Assembly (NCBI GenBank): GCA_034716535.1
Contig: JAYEJW010000505.1
Location: 1 to 7,666 of the forward strand
Source of the DNA: JAYEJW01 sp034716535
GTDB lineage: Bacteria; Pseudomonadota; Gammaproteobacteria; Chromatiales; Chromatiaceae
DNA: 7,666 nt
Direction of reading: 5' to 3'
The notes beneath the pieces are model-generated. The model was not told where the DNA came from, did no database searches, and was given only the letters and a program-made list of their open reading frames with translations. Positions within the stretch are counted from its first letter, which is position 1. The number at the start of each line of letters is the position of its first letter. Below, piece by piece: positions 1-5,841 of this stretch. Made by a program: the position numbers and the translations under genes.

Positions 1-6
1 CGAATT

Positions 7-92
7 CAGGGACAGACCACGTTTCTTGGGCTACGCAGCGCGTACTACCCGAGGTCGGACGCGGCCCGCCGATTAAACGTGGTCTGTCCCTG
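7..92. repeat. Perfect 18-bp inverted repeat, REP-like hairpin
   Basis: The arms CAGGGACAGACCACGTTT (7-24) and AAACGTGGTCTGTCCCTG (75-92) are perfect reverse complements separated by 50 bases. Weaker pairing may continue outward (GAATT against TTATTC). This looks like an extragenic palindromic or transposon-associated repeat. From memory, GGGACAGACCACGTTT-type palindromes occur near IS200-like/REP-associated transposase genes in proteobacteria, but no such gene is visible here. There is no adjacent T-tract, so it is not a classical intrinsic terminator, although it could cap transcripts of the minus-strand operon. Confidence 0.8.
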
Positions 93-223
93 TTATTCCG
101 AATAGCTCTGTTCATTCCTGGTCGAAGCAACTGGATGATCATTCCGTGTTTCCTCTTTACGATACACGGGACAGCTAGAGTATATGTATCAGTGATATTG
201 CCGGAAACTGCAAGTGCCTGCCG

Positions 224-316
224 TCAGCTTTCCGCTGACCTGAGGTCGACGGCCTGGGACAGCGTCGCACCCAGAATCAGGACGTAGAGCAGTGGCTGGC
301 GTAACAATCTGCACAT
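224..316 (-). CDS. Small ORF, 30 aa, signal-peptide-like, unknown function
   Basis: The frame reads from ATG at 316 to TGA at 226-224. AGGAGG lies 9 nt upstream of the ATG, the best ribosome binding site at this end of the window. The product is not recognised. It starts MCRLLRQ, continues with a hydrophobic stretch (LLYVLILGATL) and then has SQA before a polar tail (VDLRSAES), which resembles a short Sec signal peptide with an A-x-A-like cleavage site. It begins 46 nt after the stop of the MBL-fold gene on the same strand, so it could be the last member of that operon. It may be a genuine small exported or membrane peptide, or the 5' stump of a longer gene cut short by rearrangement; the AT-richer sequence beyond it favours neither. 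The call rests only on the RBS and the signal-like composition. Confidence 0.4.
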   Translation of the reverse strand: MCRLLRQPLLYVLILGATLSQAVDLRSAES

Positions 317-361
317 GAACCGATTCCTCCTCGTCTTCATCCAGATGCGGCCGCAACGGCC

Positions 362-2212
362 CTACATATGCCCCTGCACCAGGGTCGATGGCGGCACAAC
401 GACGGCCCGTTCGGGGTCGTAGCGATCGAACAGACCGAGCACCCGGGCCGCCTCCTTCGCATCGCCCTGGGTCACGTCGATCTCCTTGCCGCCGACCAGC
501 TCGTCGAGGGGGGCCGCGCTCAGGTAGACCTTGGCCCAGGCCTCGGGCGAGAGCTTGAGAACGATATCCGGGTCACGCGGGTAGGTGGCAGGGTCCTCGA
601 TGAACTCGGCGACCGCGCGGCGTACGTGCAGCCCGGCGCTCTTGCCATCCGGGAAATCGAAGCGCAGCACCTGGTCGGTCTCGCCACTCCGGGCGGGATC
701 GATACGCACGCGGAAGTAGTCGACGAAGGTCGCCGGGAAGGCCGCAATCGTCTCTGGCGCCGGTGGTACCACCCGGGGCAGCGTGACCTTGCCTTCCAGC
801 GCCAGGGCCTGGGAGATCAGGTGCGCCCGGTTGTTGGCACCGGTCGAAACGTAGGCCATCTGGCGCAGCGCCTCGGCCTTGCGCTGGCGCACCTCTGCAT
901 CGGTCGGGTCCAGCCGGTAGAGATAGTTGACCAGTTGTGCTGCCCAGCTGTATTCCTTCTTCTCCATCGCCTCCGCCACGGCGGCCAGCACGCTGTCGCG
1001 GCCACCCATCAGCGGCACGATACGCTCGGCCTCGTCCATTGGCGCCACGGGCGACAGGTTTGCGGGGTCGTTGTCGTACCAGCCCACCGCCTGGTAGTGG
1101 ATCGCCGGCGGATAGGAAGACACCTCGCCGTAGTTCTCCAGGTTGTTGGGCACCTCCTGCAGGTAGTCGGGCAGGCGCACCAGGTCGCGTAGATCGTCGG
1201 GCCCCTTGCCGCCGAGGATGCCGCGCAGGGACTGGTCCAGGACGAAGCTGGCGCCGTCCAGGTAACCTTCCAGGCGCTTGCGCACCTCCTCCTTGCCGAC
1301 CACCGGGCGGGCCGCGGCGGAGATCAGTACCTCGGGCTCGAGGTTACGGTTCAATTTCAGGCCCTTGATCCACTCGCGCGGGTCGCGGAACACGTCGCCA
1401 CGCACCGAATACAACTGCGGCGGGCTGCTCCACAGCATGGTGGTGAAGAGGATCTTGCGGTCCGGCAGCCACACGGTGGTGTGCACTTTGTCGTCGGAGC
1501 CGTACTTGGTGAAGAACTGCATCTTCTGCCCCAGCACGGTCAGCTCCTGGCCGTCTTCGACCGGTGTATTGACCGGCAGGTAGGCCATTGTGAAGTCCTC
1601 GGGCAGGGTCGTGGGCACGACCCAGGCATCCGGACCCTCGTTCGGCATGAAGGCATTGAACTGGATCAATCCCCGCGCCGTCAGGTATGGGCCGATTTCC
1701 GGGAAATAGGCGGGAAACCCCGCCGCCTTGGCGTTCGCTTCGACCACGGCGTTGAGGTTGGGGTGGCCGATGACCTGGATATCCTCCTGTCCTTCCGCCA
1801 GCACCCCGGCACCGAACGCGGTGTGCGAGTGACCGTAGATGATGGCCTTGACGGGCTTGCCGCTGACCGTGCGGATCGCCTCCAGCAACAGTTCGCCATC
1901 GTGCTTGGTGTCGCCGGTATCGAAGGCAATCAGGCCCTCGTCGGTGTCGATGATCGCGATAGGCGCCAAGCCGTAGCCGCCGAACACCCAGATGCCGTCC
2001 ACGGGTTGCTCGATGGTGGGCTTGAGCCAGGCCACCTTCTCGATGCCGTCCAGGATGCGCTTGTTGGCGATCGCGCCGTTGGGCGCTTCCACCAGCTCCA
2101 CCGGGCCGCCCATGTAGGGCGTCGCGGGTAGGGCCGCTTCTTCCGCGAGGAGATGGGTGGTGCCGGCCGTCAGCGCGGCAGCCGCCAAGATCATCGAGAT
2201 TCTATTGGTCAT
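362..2212 (-). CDS. Exported SdsA-type alkylsulfatase homologue with degenerate metal site
   Basis: The 616-aa product starts at ATG 2212, preceded by GGAG 7 nt upstream; a TTG directly before it is less likely. Residues 1-23 look like a signal peptide, suggesting a periplasmic location. The layout follows SdsA1/alkylsulfatases (about 650 aa): an MBL-fold domain at about 70-330, an alkylsulfatase dimerisation-type helical domain at about 392-470 (LMGG at 401, then Y421, LDP at 434) and an SCP2-like domain at about 487-602. The family uses a binuclear zinc site to hydrolyse alkyl sulfates. Here the HxHxDH motif reads HSHTAF (128-133), the region equivalent to ENATHTLHNLY reads TTMLWSSPPQLY, and the family HHWP reads AARP (300-303). 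Several metal ligands are therefore absent, so sulfatase activity is doubtful. It follows the radical SAM gene by 3 nt, implying coupled translation. A binding or structural role, or chemistry with another metal arrangement, is possible. Confidence 0.85.
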   Translation of the reverse strand: MTNRISMILAAAALTAGTTHLLAEEAALPATPYMGGPVELVEAPNGAIANKRILDGIEKVAWLKPTIEQPVDGIWVFGGYGLAPIAIIDTDEGLIAFDTGDTKHDGELLLEAIRTVSGKPVKAIIYGHSHTAFGAGVLAEGQEDIQVIGHPNLNAVVEANAKAAGFPAYFPEIGPYLTARGLIQFNAFMPNEGPDAWVVPTTLPEDFTMAYLPVNTPVEDGQELTVLGQKMQFFTKYGSDDKVHTTVWLPDRKILFTTMLWSSPPQLYSVRGDVFRDPREWIKGLKLNRNLEPEVLISAAARPVVGKEEVRKRLEGYLDGASFVLDQSLRGILGGKGPDDLRDLVRLPDYLQEVPNNLENYGEVSSYPPAIHYQAVGWYDNDPANLSPVAPMDEAERIVPLMGGRDSVLAAVAEAMEKKEYSWAAQLVNYLYRLDPTDAEVRQRKAEALRQMAYVSTGANNRAHLISQALALEGKVTLPRVVPPAPETIAAFPATFVDYFRVRIDPARSGETDQVLRFDFPDGKSAGLHVRRAVAEFIEDPATYPRDPDIVLKLSPEAWAKVYLSAAPLDELVGGKEIDVTQGDAKEAARVLGLFDRYDPERAVVVPPSTLVQGHM

Positions 2213-2215
2213 CAA

Positions 2216-3388
2216 TCAACTCCCTAAGGTTTCTTCGCCTTGGTTGGTGGTTTGCGGGTTCAATGCGCCGGCGCCGGCGAGCCGGGTCGCTTGCTCTTCG
2301 ATGTGCCGGAACAGTCTCTTGTAGAGCTCGCAGTAGGGGTCTTTCTCCAGCAAGGTTTGGTGCATGCTGTAGGTGCGTATCGGGCAGCCGCCGTGGCATA
2401 GCGCGAGGTAGTCGCATTCGATGCAGTCTCTTTGCACCAGCTGCACCGGGCGTTCGGTGAAGCGCCGACGGGCTGGGCTGTTGCGAAGCAGCTCGGACAA
2501 GCTGTCGCATTCGAGGATATTTCCGAAGCGGTAATCCGGATAGCTGGTCACCCAGCAGTCGCACTGGGCCACATGGCCCCTGGCGTCGACGGCGATGAAC
2601 TCGTCGGCGCAGTTTCGTCCCCAGATGCAGGGGAGGGTGGCATCGCGTTGGGTGAAGTAGTTCACCAGCTGGTCGAACGGCCCGATGCTCACGTCCCGAT
2701 CCGCGCCGCGTTCGAGCCAGATATCGGCCAGCTCGCAGTGGAACCGCGCCAGATCCGCGACGTCCAGCTCCAGCTCTTGTTTGGCGTCGTTGGCCTCGCC
2801 CCCGGGGAAGGGGGTGTTGATCTGAAAATCGGTCACGCCGAGTTCGTCGACCAAGTGCTCATAGAAGCGTTCGGCGCCGATCTCCAGCGTCGCCCGGTTG
2901 GGCACCGAGATCACCTTGACGTCGATGCCGGCCGAGCGCGCCATGCGCACCTTGCTCGCCCAGAGCGCATCATAGTGCTCAGGTCCCCGCGCGGGCAGCT
3001 TGCGGTAGAGGTTCGGGTAATCCAGCGAGGTGCTGACGCTGTTGCCGAACATCTCGGCGATGACCTCATCCCACTCGGGGCTGTAGGGGAGTAGGTTGGT
3101 CTGCAGGCCGTGATCGACGTGTTTGCCGCGCTTCGCAGCGGTCTCCCCGATTAGGGCAAACGCCTCCCGGTACCACTGCGGCGGCAGCAGCATCGCCTCG
3201 CCGCCCTGCCAATGGATGGTCAGTGCACCGATCCCATGGGTGTCCATGTGGTCCAGCACCTTATCGACGATCTGCCCAAGGCGCTCGATGGTCAGGTGGT
3301 CACGGCTCTTCTCTTCGAAGCAGTACTCGCACGCTGCGTTGCATTGGTTGGTCGCCAACAGGATCAAGGAGAAGTGATTGCCGTTCAA
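2216..3388 (-). CDS. Radical SAM/SPASM peptide maturase (GrrM/triceptide-like)
   Basis: The 390-aa cytoplasmic enzyme starts at TTG 3388. Residues 16-23 carry the Cx3Cx2C motif (C16, C20, C23) that binds the SAM-cleaving [4Fe-4S] cluster, and GGE follows at 62-64. The C-terminal SPASM domain shows C254, C260, G271-x4-C276, C278, the CxxCx5Cx3C block (C322, C325, C331, C335) and C353, the ligands expected for auxiliary clusters. Such enzymes modify ribosomal peptides; the W-x-N precursor in the same operon suggests Trp-to-Asn cyclophane crosslinking as in triceptide or GrrM maturases (inference). An in-frame ATG at 3541 would add 51 residues, but these are translated MITE sequence ending in the terminal repeat and should not be annotated as protein. 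The TTG is preceded by GAGG from that repeat. Before the insertion the start was evidently an ATG overlapping the upstream gene's stop. Confidence 0.9.
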   Translation of the reverse strand: MNGNHFSLILLATNQCNAACEYCFEEKSRDHLTIERLGQIVDKVLDHMDTHGIGALTIHWQGGEAMLLPPQWYREAFALIGETAAKRGKHVDHGLQTNLLPYSPEWDEVIAEMFGNSVSTSLDYPNLYRKLPARGPEHYDALWASKVRMARSAGIDVKVISVPNRATLEIGAERFYEHLVDELGVTDFQINTPFPGGEANDAKQELELDVADLARFHCELADIWLERGADRDVSIGPFDQLVNYFTQRDATLPCIWGRNCADEFIAVDARGHVAQCDCWVTSYPDYRFGNILECDSLSELLRNSPARRRFTERPVQLVQRDCIECDYLALCHGGCPIRTYSMHQTLLEKDPYCELYKRLFRHIEEQATRLAGAGALNPQTTNQGEETLGS

Positions 3389-3624
3389 CCTAGAATCCTC
3401 AGTTGGACGGGGTGGAGTGTGCGCTTGCGGTGGTGCAGGGCAAGGCGCAACGACGCGTAATAGCCTGCTATTGCAAGGAGTTGCAACGCAGCCATGCGCC
3501 GCCGCAAGCGTGCAATCCGCCCCGTAGCGGCCCTCATCCAACAGGTGAACCTGTTGAAACCAGAATTCTCCATGCGATTCATGAGCTTAACCCATATGCG
3601 AAGCGGTCAACTGAGGATTCTAGG
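3388..3624. mobile_element. MITE-like element, 237 bp, with TTCA target duplication
   Basis: The terminal inverted repeats CCTAGAATCCTCAGTTG (3389-3405) and CAACTGAGGATTCTAGG (3608-3624) are perfect over 17 bp. TTCA occurs directly outside both ends (3384-3387 and 3625-3628); GTTCA also matches if the right copy takes the terminal G. The interior has a long imperfect palindrome, about 3407-3525, centred on AATAGC-CT-GCTATT (3459-3472), with arms that include GCTTGCGG and CCGCAAGC. No transposase is encoded, so it must have been moved in trans; the parent IS family was not recognised. It lies between the TGA of the SPASM-like partner gene and the start of the radical SAM gene, interrupting neither reading frame. 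Its hairpin would be part of the operon mRNA and could reduce read-through. Confidence 0.85.
3397..3401 (-). promoter_or_regulatory. Shine-Dalgarno motif supplied by MITE terminal repeat
   Basis: On the minus strand TGAGG lies 8 nt before the TTG start at 3388 and belongs to the terminal inverted repeat of the inserted element (CAACTGAGGATTCTAGG). It is the only ribosome binding site visible for the radical SAM gene, so translation of the enzyme seems to depend on element-derived sequence. This also decides the start at 3388 rather than 3541. Confidence 0.6.
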
Positions 3625-3625
3625 T

Positions 3626-4477
3626 TCATGGTGGGCTGGCATCTTCGGCTGGGGGTATGGCCGCGATATCGGCCCTGAGCGCGTCGGCGGCCTGCTGCAG
3701 CGTATGGAACAGGGTCTTTACGCCCGCGCAGTCGTAGTCGCGCCGCGGCCATTTGAAATAGCCCAGGCATGGGGCGAAGAACGGGCATTCGGCGCACTCG
3801 GCCCCTTCGCTTCGCAGACGGTTCGCCCACTGCTCCACGAAGGCTTCAGGGAGGACACCGACGTCGGCCCCCGCCAGCTTGCCGGGCAGGCGTTCCTCGC
3901 CCCCTGGGTCGACATGGCGCACCAGCGCCGGGTCCTCTTCCTGAATCGCCCACAGGCTGATCGGTTGCCGATGACACAGGCCGAGCAGCACGCTGTGGAA
4001 ATATTCGATGGGCTGCCCCACGGTGGGTCGATGCAGGTAGTCATCCAGCAGCTGCGCGAGCGATTCTATCAGCGGCGCTGTAGGCTGGCCGACCTGCAGC
4101 CTGACCGCGAACTGAAGCGAGGCGGCGAGCTTGACCGCCTTCTCGAATCCCGGCTCCACCGGCAGCAAGACCCGCGCCGGGTGGTTGTCGAGCAGCCTGG
4201 CGTAGTCGTAGAGCCGTGCAAAGTCCTCGGCCGGGCTATCCAGTACCAGCTCGATGCCCAGATCCTCGGCCCAGTGGACCAGGGCGTCACTGCCGCTCGG
4301 CAGTGAGCGCAGCTGCACATAGGCCAGGTTGTCGAGATCTACCGCACCGATCCGATCGACCAGCGCGTGCGGGTCGTCGCTGCGCACGATCAGGCGGCGC
4401 CCGCGGTACGCCGACAGGCGTTCGAGGGGGATGTGGTAGACAATCGCATCCGCCGGTAGGCTCGTGGTATCACTCAT
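3626..4477 (-). CDS. SPASM-like partner protein lacking the radical SAM motif
   Basis: The 283-aa product starts at ATG 4477, with AGGG 7 nt upstream. It has no Cx3Cx2C motif and so cannot cleave SAM in the usual way. Near the C-terminus it has C228-x2-C231-x5-C237-x12-C250, which matches the CxxCx5C part of a SPASM/twitch domain, but the next expected Cys (Cx3C) is Phe241. A single iron-sulfur cluster or a zinc site is possible. The remaining 1-225 have an alternating strand/helix character (VLLPVEPG at 103-110, FAVRLQVGQP at 123-132), compatible with a barrel-like fold related to radical SAM proteins; this is inference. There is no signal peptide, so it is cytoplasmic. Lying between the precursor and the enzyme genes, it is probably a partner of the maturase that presents the peptide or relays electrons. 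Its TGA abuts the MITE and originally overlapped the maturase start as ATGA. Confidence 0.8.
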   Translation of the reverse strand: MSDTTSLPADAIVYHIPLERLSAYRGRRLIVRSDDPHALVDRIGAVDLDNLAYVQLRSLPSGSDALVHWAEDLGIELVLDSPAEDFARLYDYARLLDNHPARVLLPVEPGFEKAVKLAASLQFAVRLQVGQPTAPLIESLAQLLDDYLHRPTVGQPIEYFHSVLLGLCHRQPISLWAIQEEDPALVRHVDPGGEERLPGKLAGADVGVLPEAFVEQWANRLRSEGAECAECPFFAPCLGYFKWPRRDYDCAGVKTLFHTLQQAADALRADIAAIPPAEDASPP

Positions 4478-4483
4478 ATTTAA

Positions 4484-4496
4484 CCCTGCCGGCGGG
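4484..4496 (-). other. Small GC-rich palindrome between precursor and partner genes
   Basis: The 42-nt gap between the peptide stop and the next start contains CCCGCCGGCAGGG on the minus strand, a near-palindrome around GCCGGC. It lies just before the partner gene's start and overlaps the AGGG used as its ribosome binding site. Pairing could lower translation of the maturation proteins relative to the abundant peptide. There is no T-tract, so it is not a standard terminator. The stem has almost no loop, which weakens the case. Confidence 0.25.
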
Positions 4497-4519
4497 TTTC
4501 GTCATTGCAATGGCGCCGG

Positions 4520-4825
4520 TCAGCGTCTGTTGACCCAGCTGCCGCCATAACCTCCGCCACGACGGTTGGCCCAGGCGCCACCGCCGCCACGACCGTTGGC
4601 CCAGGCGCCTCCCCCGCCACCGCGGCGGTTTATCCATGCCCCTGCCTGTGCGGGTCGATCGGTCAGCAGCGCGCCGCCGGCAACGGCACCGACAATGACT
4701 GCCCGCGACCAATTGCCCAGGCCGATGAGAAAGTCGCGGCGGCTCTGAAGCACTTGCTCCTCGCCGCTGTCGGAATCCGCCACGGGGCCGCTCTGGGTCT
4801 TGGAGGGTTTCTGCTTGTCAGTCAT
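4520..4825 (-). CDS. Tat-exported Gly/Arg-rich RiPP precursor with four W-x-N motifs
   Basis: The 101-aa peptide starts at ATG 4825, with GGGAG 9 nt upstream and 21 nt after the previous stop. Residues 1-27 are polar. S28-R29-R30-D31-F32-L33 matches the twin-arginine motif, a weakly hydrophobic Gly/Ala-rich segment follows (42-54), and AQA at 59-61 is a signal peptidase I site. The 40-residue remainder has four W-x-N motifs (64-66, 75-77, 85-87, 97-99), each followed by Arg (RR, GR, RR, RR) and separated by Gly runs. It carries seven Arg and no acidic residue. W-x-N fits the aromatic-x-x motif that triceptide maturases close into cyclophanes, and the Gly-rich repeat resembles GrrA-type precursors. 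At the DNA level a 30-bp unit (4565-4594, 4595-4624) is repeated in tandem with few changes. The radical SAM gene downstream supports a modified peptide. An unmodified cell-surface Gly-rich protein is the alternative. Confidence 0.85.
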   Translation of the reverse strand: MTDKQKPSKTQSGPVADSDSGEEQVLQSRRDFLIGLGNWSRAVIVGAVAGGALLTDRPAQAGAWINRRGGGGGAWANGRGGGGAWANRRGGGYGGSWVNRR

Positions 4826-4846
4826 GAGATGGTTCTCCCTTGTTCG

Positions 4847-5347
4847 CTATTCTGAAGCGGCTTGCGAAGGCTCGCTGTCGCCGCCCAGGAGTTGAGAATA
4901 ATGCATGGTGTGGAAGCGCCAGGCATCATCCTGTTTGACCAGGACTGCGGAGATATTGAGGATGTAATGGCGCGACTCGTCTCCCTTCTTGTCGGTAAAG
5001 TCGCAAACTCCCGTGAGCCAGGCCACATCGTCCCGAGAGGTGCCCGCGCCCTCGCCGCACTTGACCTCTTTGCTATGCGGGTCGAAGTTTTTCATGAAGT
5101 GGGCATAGGCATCCTTGATTTCCTCCTTGCCGACCCAGTGTTCGCCAGGGCCGGTGCCCATGAGCATGATGTCGTCACTGTCGGCGAACGTGCCCATCAC
5201 CCCCGCGATATCGTGTGCATCGAGCGCCTTGTGCTGGTCCTGCCATAAGGCTTTGACCGCCTCCTTCGGCGTGTTCTCCTCCGCCTGTGCCGCACCCGCA
5301 ACAAAGCCTATCGCCAGCGCCAGACCTGTTAACACTATTCTTCTCAT
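4847..5347 (-). CDS. Exported NTF2/SnoaL-like (DUF4440-type) protein
   Basis: The 166-aa product starts at ATG 5347, chosen because GGAGG lies 8 nt upstream (5356-5360); an in-frame start at 5386 would put 13 extra residues before the signal peptide. Residues 1-22 (MRRIVLTGLALAIGFVAGAA then QA) form a clear Sec signal peptide ending at AQA before EEN, so the mature protein is periplasmic. The rest is the usual size of a single NTF2-like cone fold: an N-terminal helix with Q-x-x-KALDAHD, D57-D59 and MGTGPGEHWVGKEEI, and C-terminal strands ending WRFHTMHYSQL (143-153). C97 and C115 could form a disulfide after export. NTF2-like proteins bind or convert small molecules, but no catalytic set is recognisable. 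It is the first gene of the operon and lies 21 nt before the peptide gene, so it probably works with the exported peptide or controls access to it. Confidence 0.8.
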   Translation of the reverse strand: MRRIVLTGLALAIGFVAGAAQAEENTPKEAVKALWQDQHKALDAHDIAGVMGTFADSDDIMLMGTGPGEHWVGKEEIKDAYAHFMKNFDPHSKEVKCGEGAGTSRDDVAWLTGVCDFTDKKGDESRHYILNISAVLVKQDDAWRFHTMHYSQLLGGDSEPSQAASE

Positions 5348-5577
5348 CACAGCCACCTCCTGTTCGGATTGATCGAAACGGAACACGCCGCCACCTACCC
5401 TCGGCGCTTGCCCGGACCATCACCGCCACTCGCCTGGCAGCCAGGGCCGCCAACGACAATGCCGCTTTTTTCCCATTCGCGGCTCGCCGCCGGGCAAGGC
5501 ACGGATTGTCGAGCCGCCGCACCCGGCGGTCTCGCCGAAGGCGACACGAAAAGCCCCCCTTCACTCCAGGTAAATCT

Positions 5578-5606
5578 AGCGTATCAGCGCCAAAATTGCC
5601 TGTCAT
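5578..5606 (-). promoter_or_regulatory. Candidate sigma-70 promoter of the peptide operon
   Basis: On the minus strand ATGACA (5606-5601, five of six against TTGACA) is followed after 17 bp by TACGCT (5583-5578), which is preceded by TGA, giving an extended -10 (TGnTACGCT). It lies about 230 nt before the first gene of the cassette. This is a pattern match only; the -10 hexamer matches the consensus at just three positions. Confidence 0.35.
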
Positions 5607-5613
5607 TTGGCGC
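5587..5613. promoter_or_regulatory. Perfect 8+8 bp dyad, operator candidate
   Basis: GCGCCAAA (5587-5594) and TTTGGCGC (5606-5613) are perfect reverse complements 11 bp apart. The centre falls at 5600, inside the spacer of the candidate promoter, so a dimeric repressor bound here would block it. No T-tract follows on either strand, so a terminator is less likely. The regulator is not identifiable from the window. Confidence 0.4.
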
Positions 5614-5841
5614 CACGTCGAGGGCTATGTCTGCGTTATGTGTTGATTGCTTCTACAAGCGGGCAGCGATCAGCCAATGAGCTTGTAAGGTGTTCGCTGC
5701 GCTCACGGTTTTTTTTCAAAACCGGCCGTGGGCTCAGCGCAGGGCGTCGACGGTATTCTGCAGCACCAACCGCGGTGGTTCCTGAACGCCTGCCGCGACC
5801 CATGAGGGCGTCGGCAACAATGACGCGGCGATCAAACCGGC
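5614..5841. other. Intergenic region with T8-containing hairpin, no convincing gene
   Basis: No gene is supported here. CTGCGCT-CACGG (5697-5708) pairs with CCGTG (5726-5730) and AGCGCAG (5736-5742) around a run of eight T (5709-5716); an alternative stem pairs GGTTTT with AAAACC. A 36-codon minus-strand frame (5841-5734) ends inside this hairpin; it encodes a hydrophobic start followed by VQEPPRLVLQNTVDALR and could be a gene remnant separated from its 5' end by the neighbouring MITE. The stretch 5348-5577 is the probable 5' leader of the operon. It holds a short hairpin (TCGCC-TTC-GGCGA on the minus strand, about 5530-5545) but no evident riboswitch. Confidence 0.4.

Noticed and set aside
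1..142. Minus-strand frame from ATG 142 open to the left edge
   Set aside because: Most of it is the translated palindrome 7-92; no domain pattern is visible and the GAGG-like RBS is weak.
368..1192. Long plus-strand frame opposite the MBL-like gene
   Set aside because: It is an antisense shadow of a high-GC gene with low-complexity Arg/His/Gly-rich composition; the minus strand has clear family motifs.
3389..3541. Upstream in-frame ATG at 3541 as start of the radical SAM gene
   Set aside because: The extra 51 residues are translated MITE interior and terminal repeat, Cys/Pro/Arg-rich and unlike the start of such enzymes; the TTG at 3388 directly precedes the conserved N-terminus.
3494..4306. 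Plus-strand frame across the second MITE arm and the partner gene
   Set aside because: It is a shadow frame with no recognisable motif; the opposite strand encodes the partner with a good RBS and SPASM-like cysteines.
5348..5386. Start of the NTF2-like gene at 5386
   Set aside because: It would place 13 polar residues before a clean signal peptide; GGAGG is correctly spaced for 5347 instead.
5690..5742. Intrinsic terminator with T8 run
   Set aside because: The T-run lies in the loop, not after the stem, and neither strand shows a stem followed by T residues.
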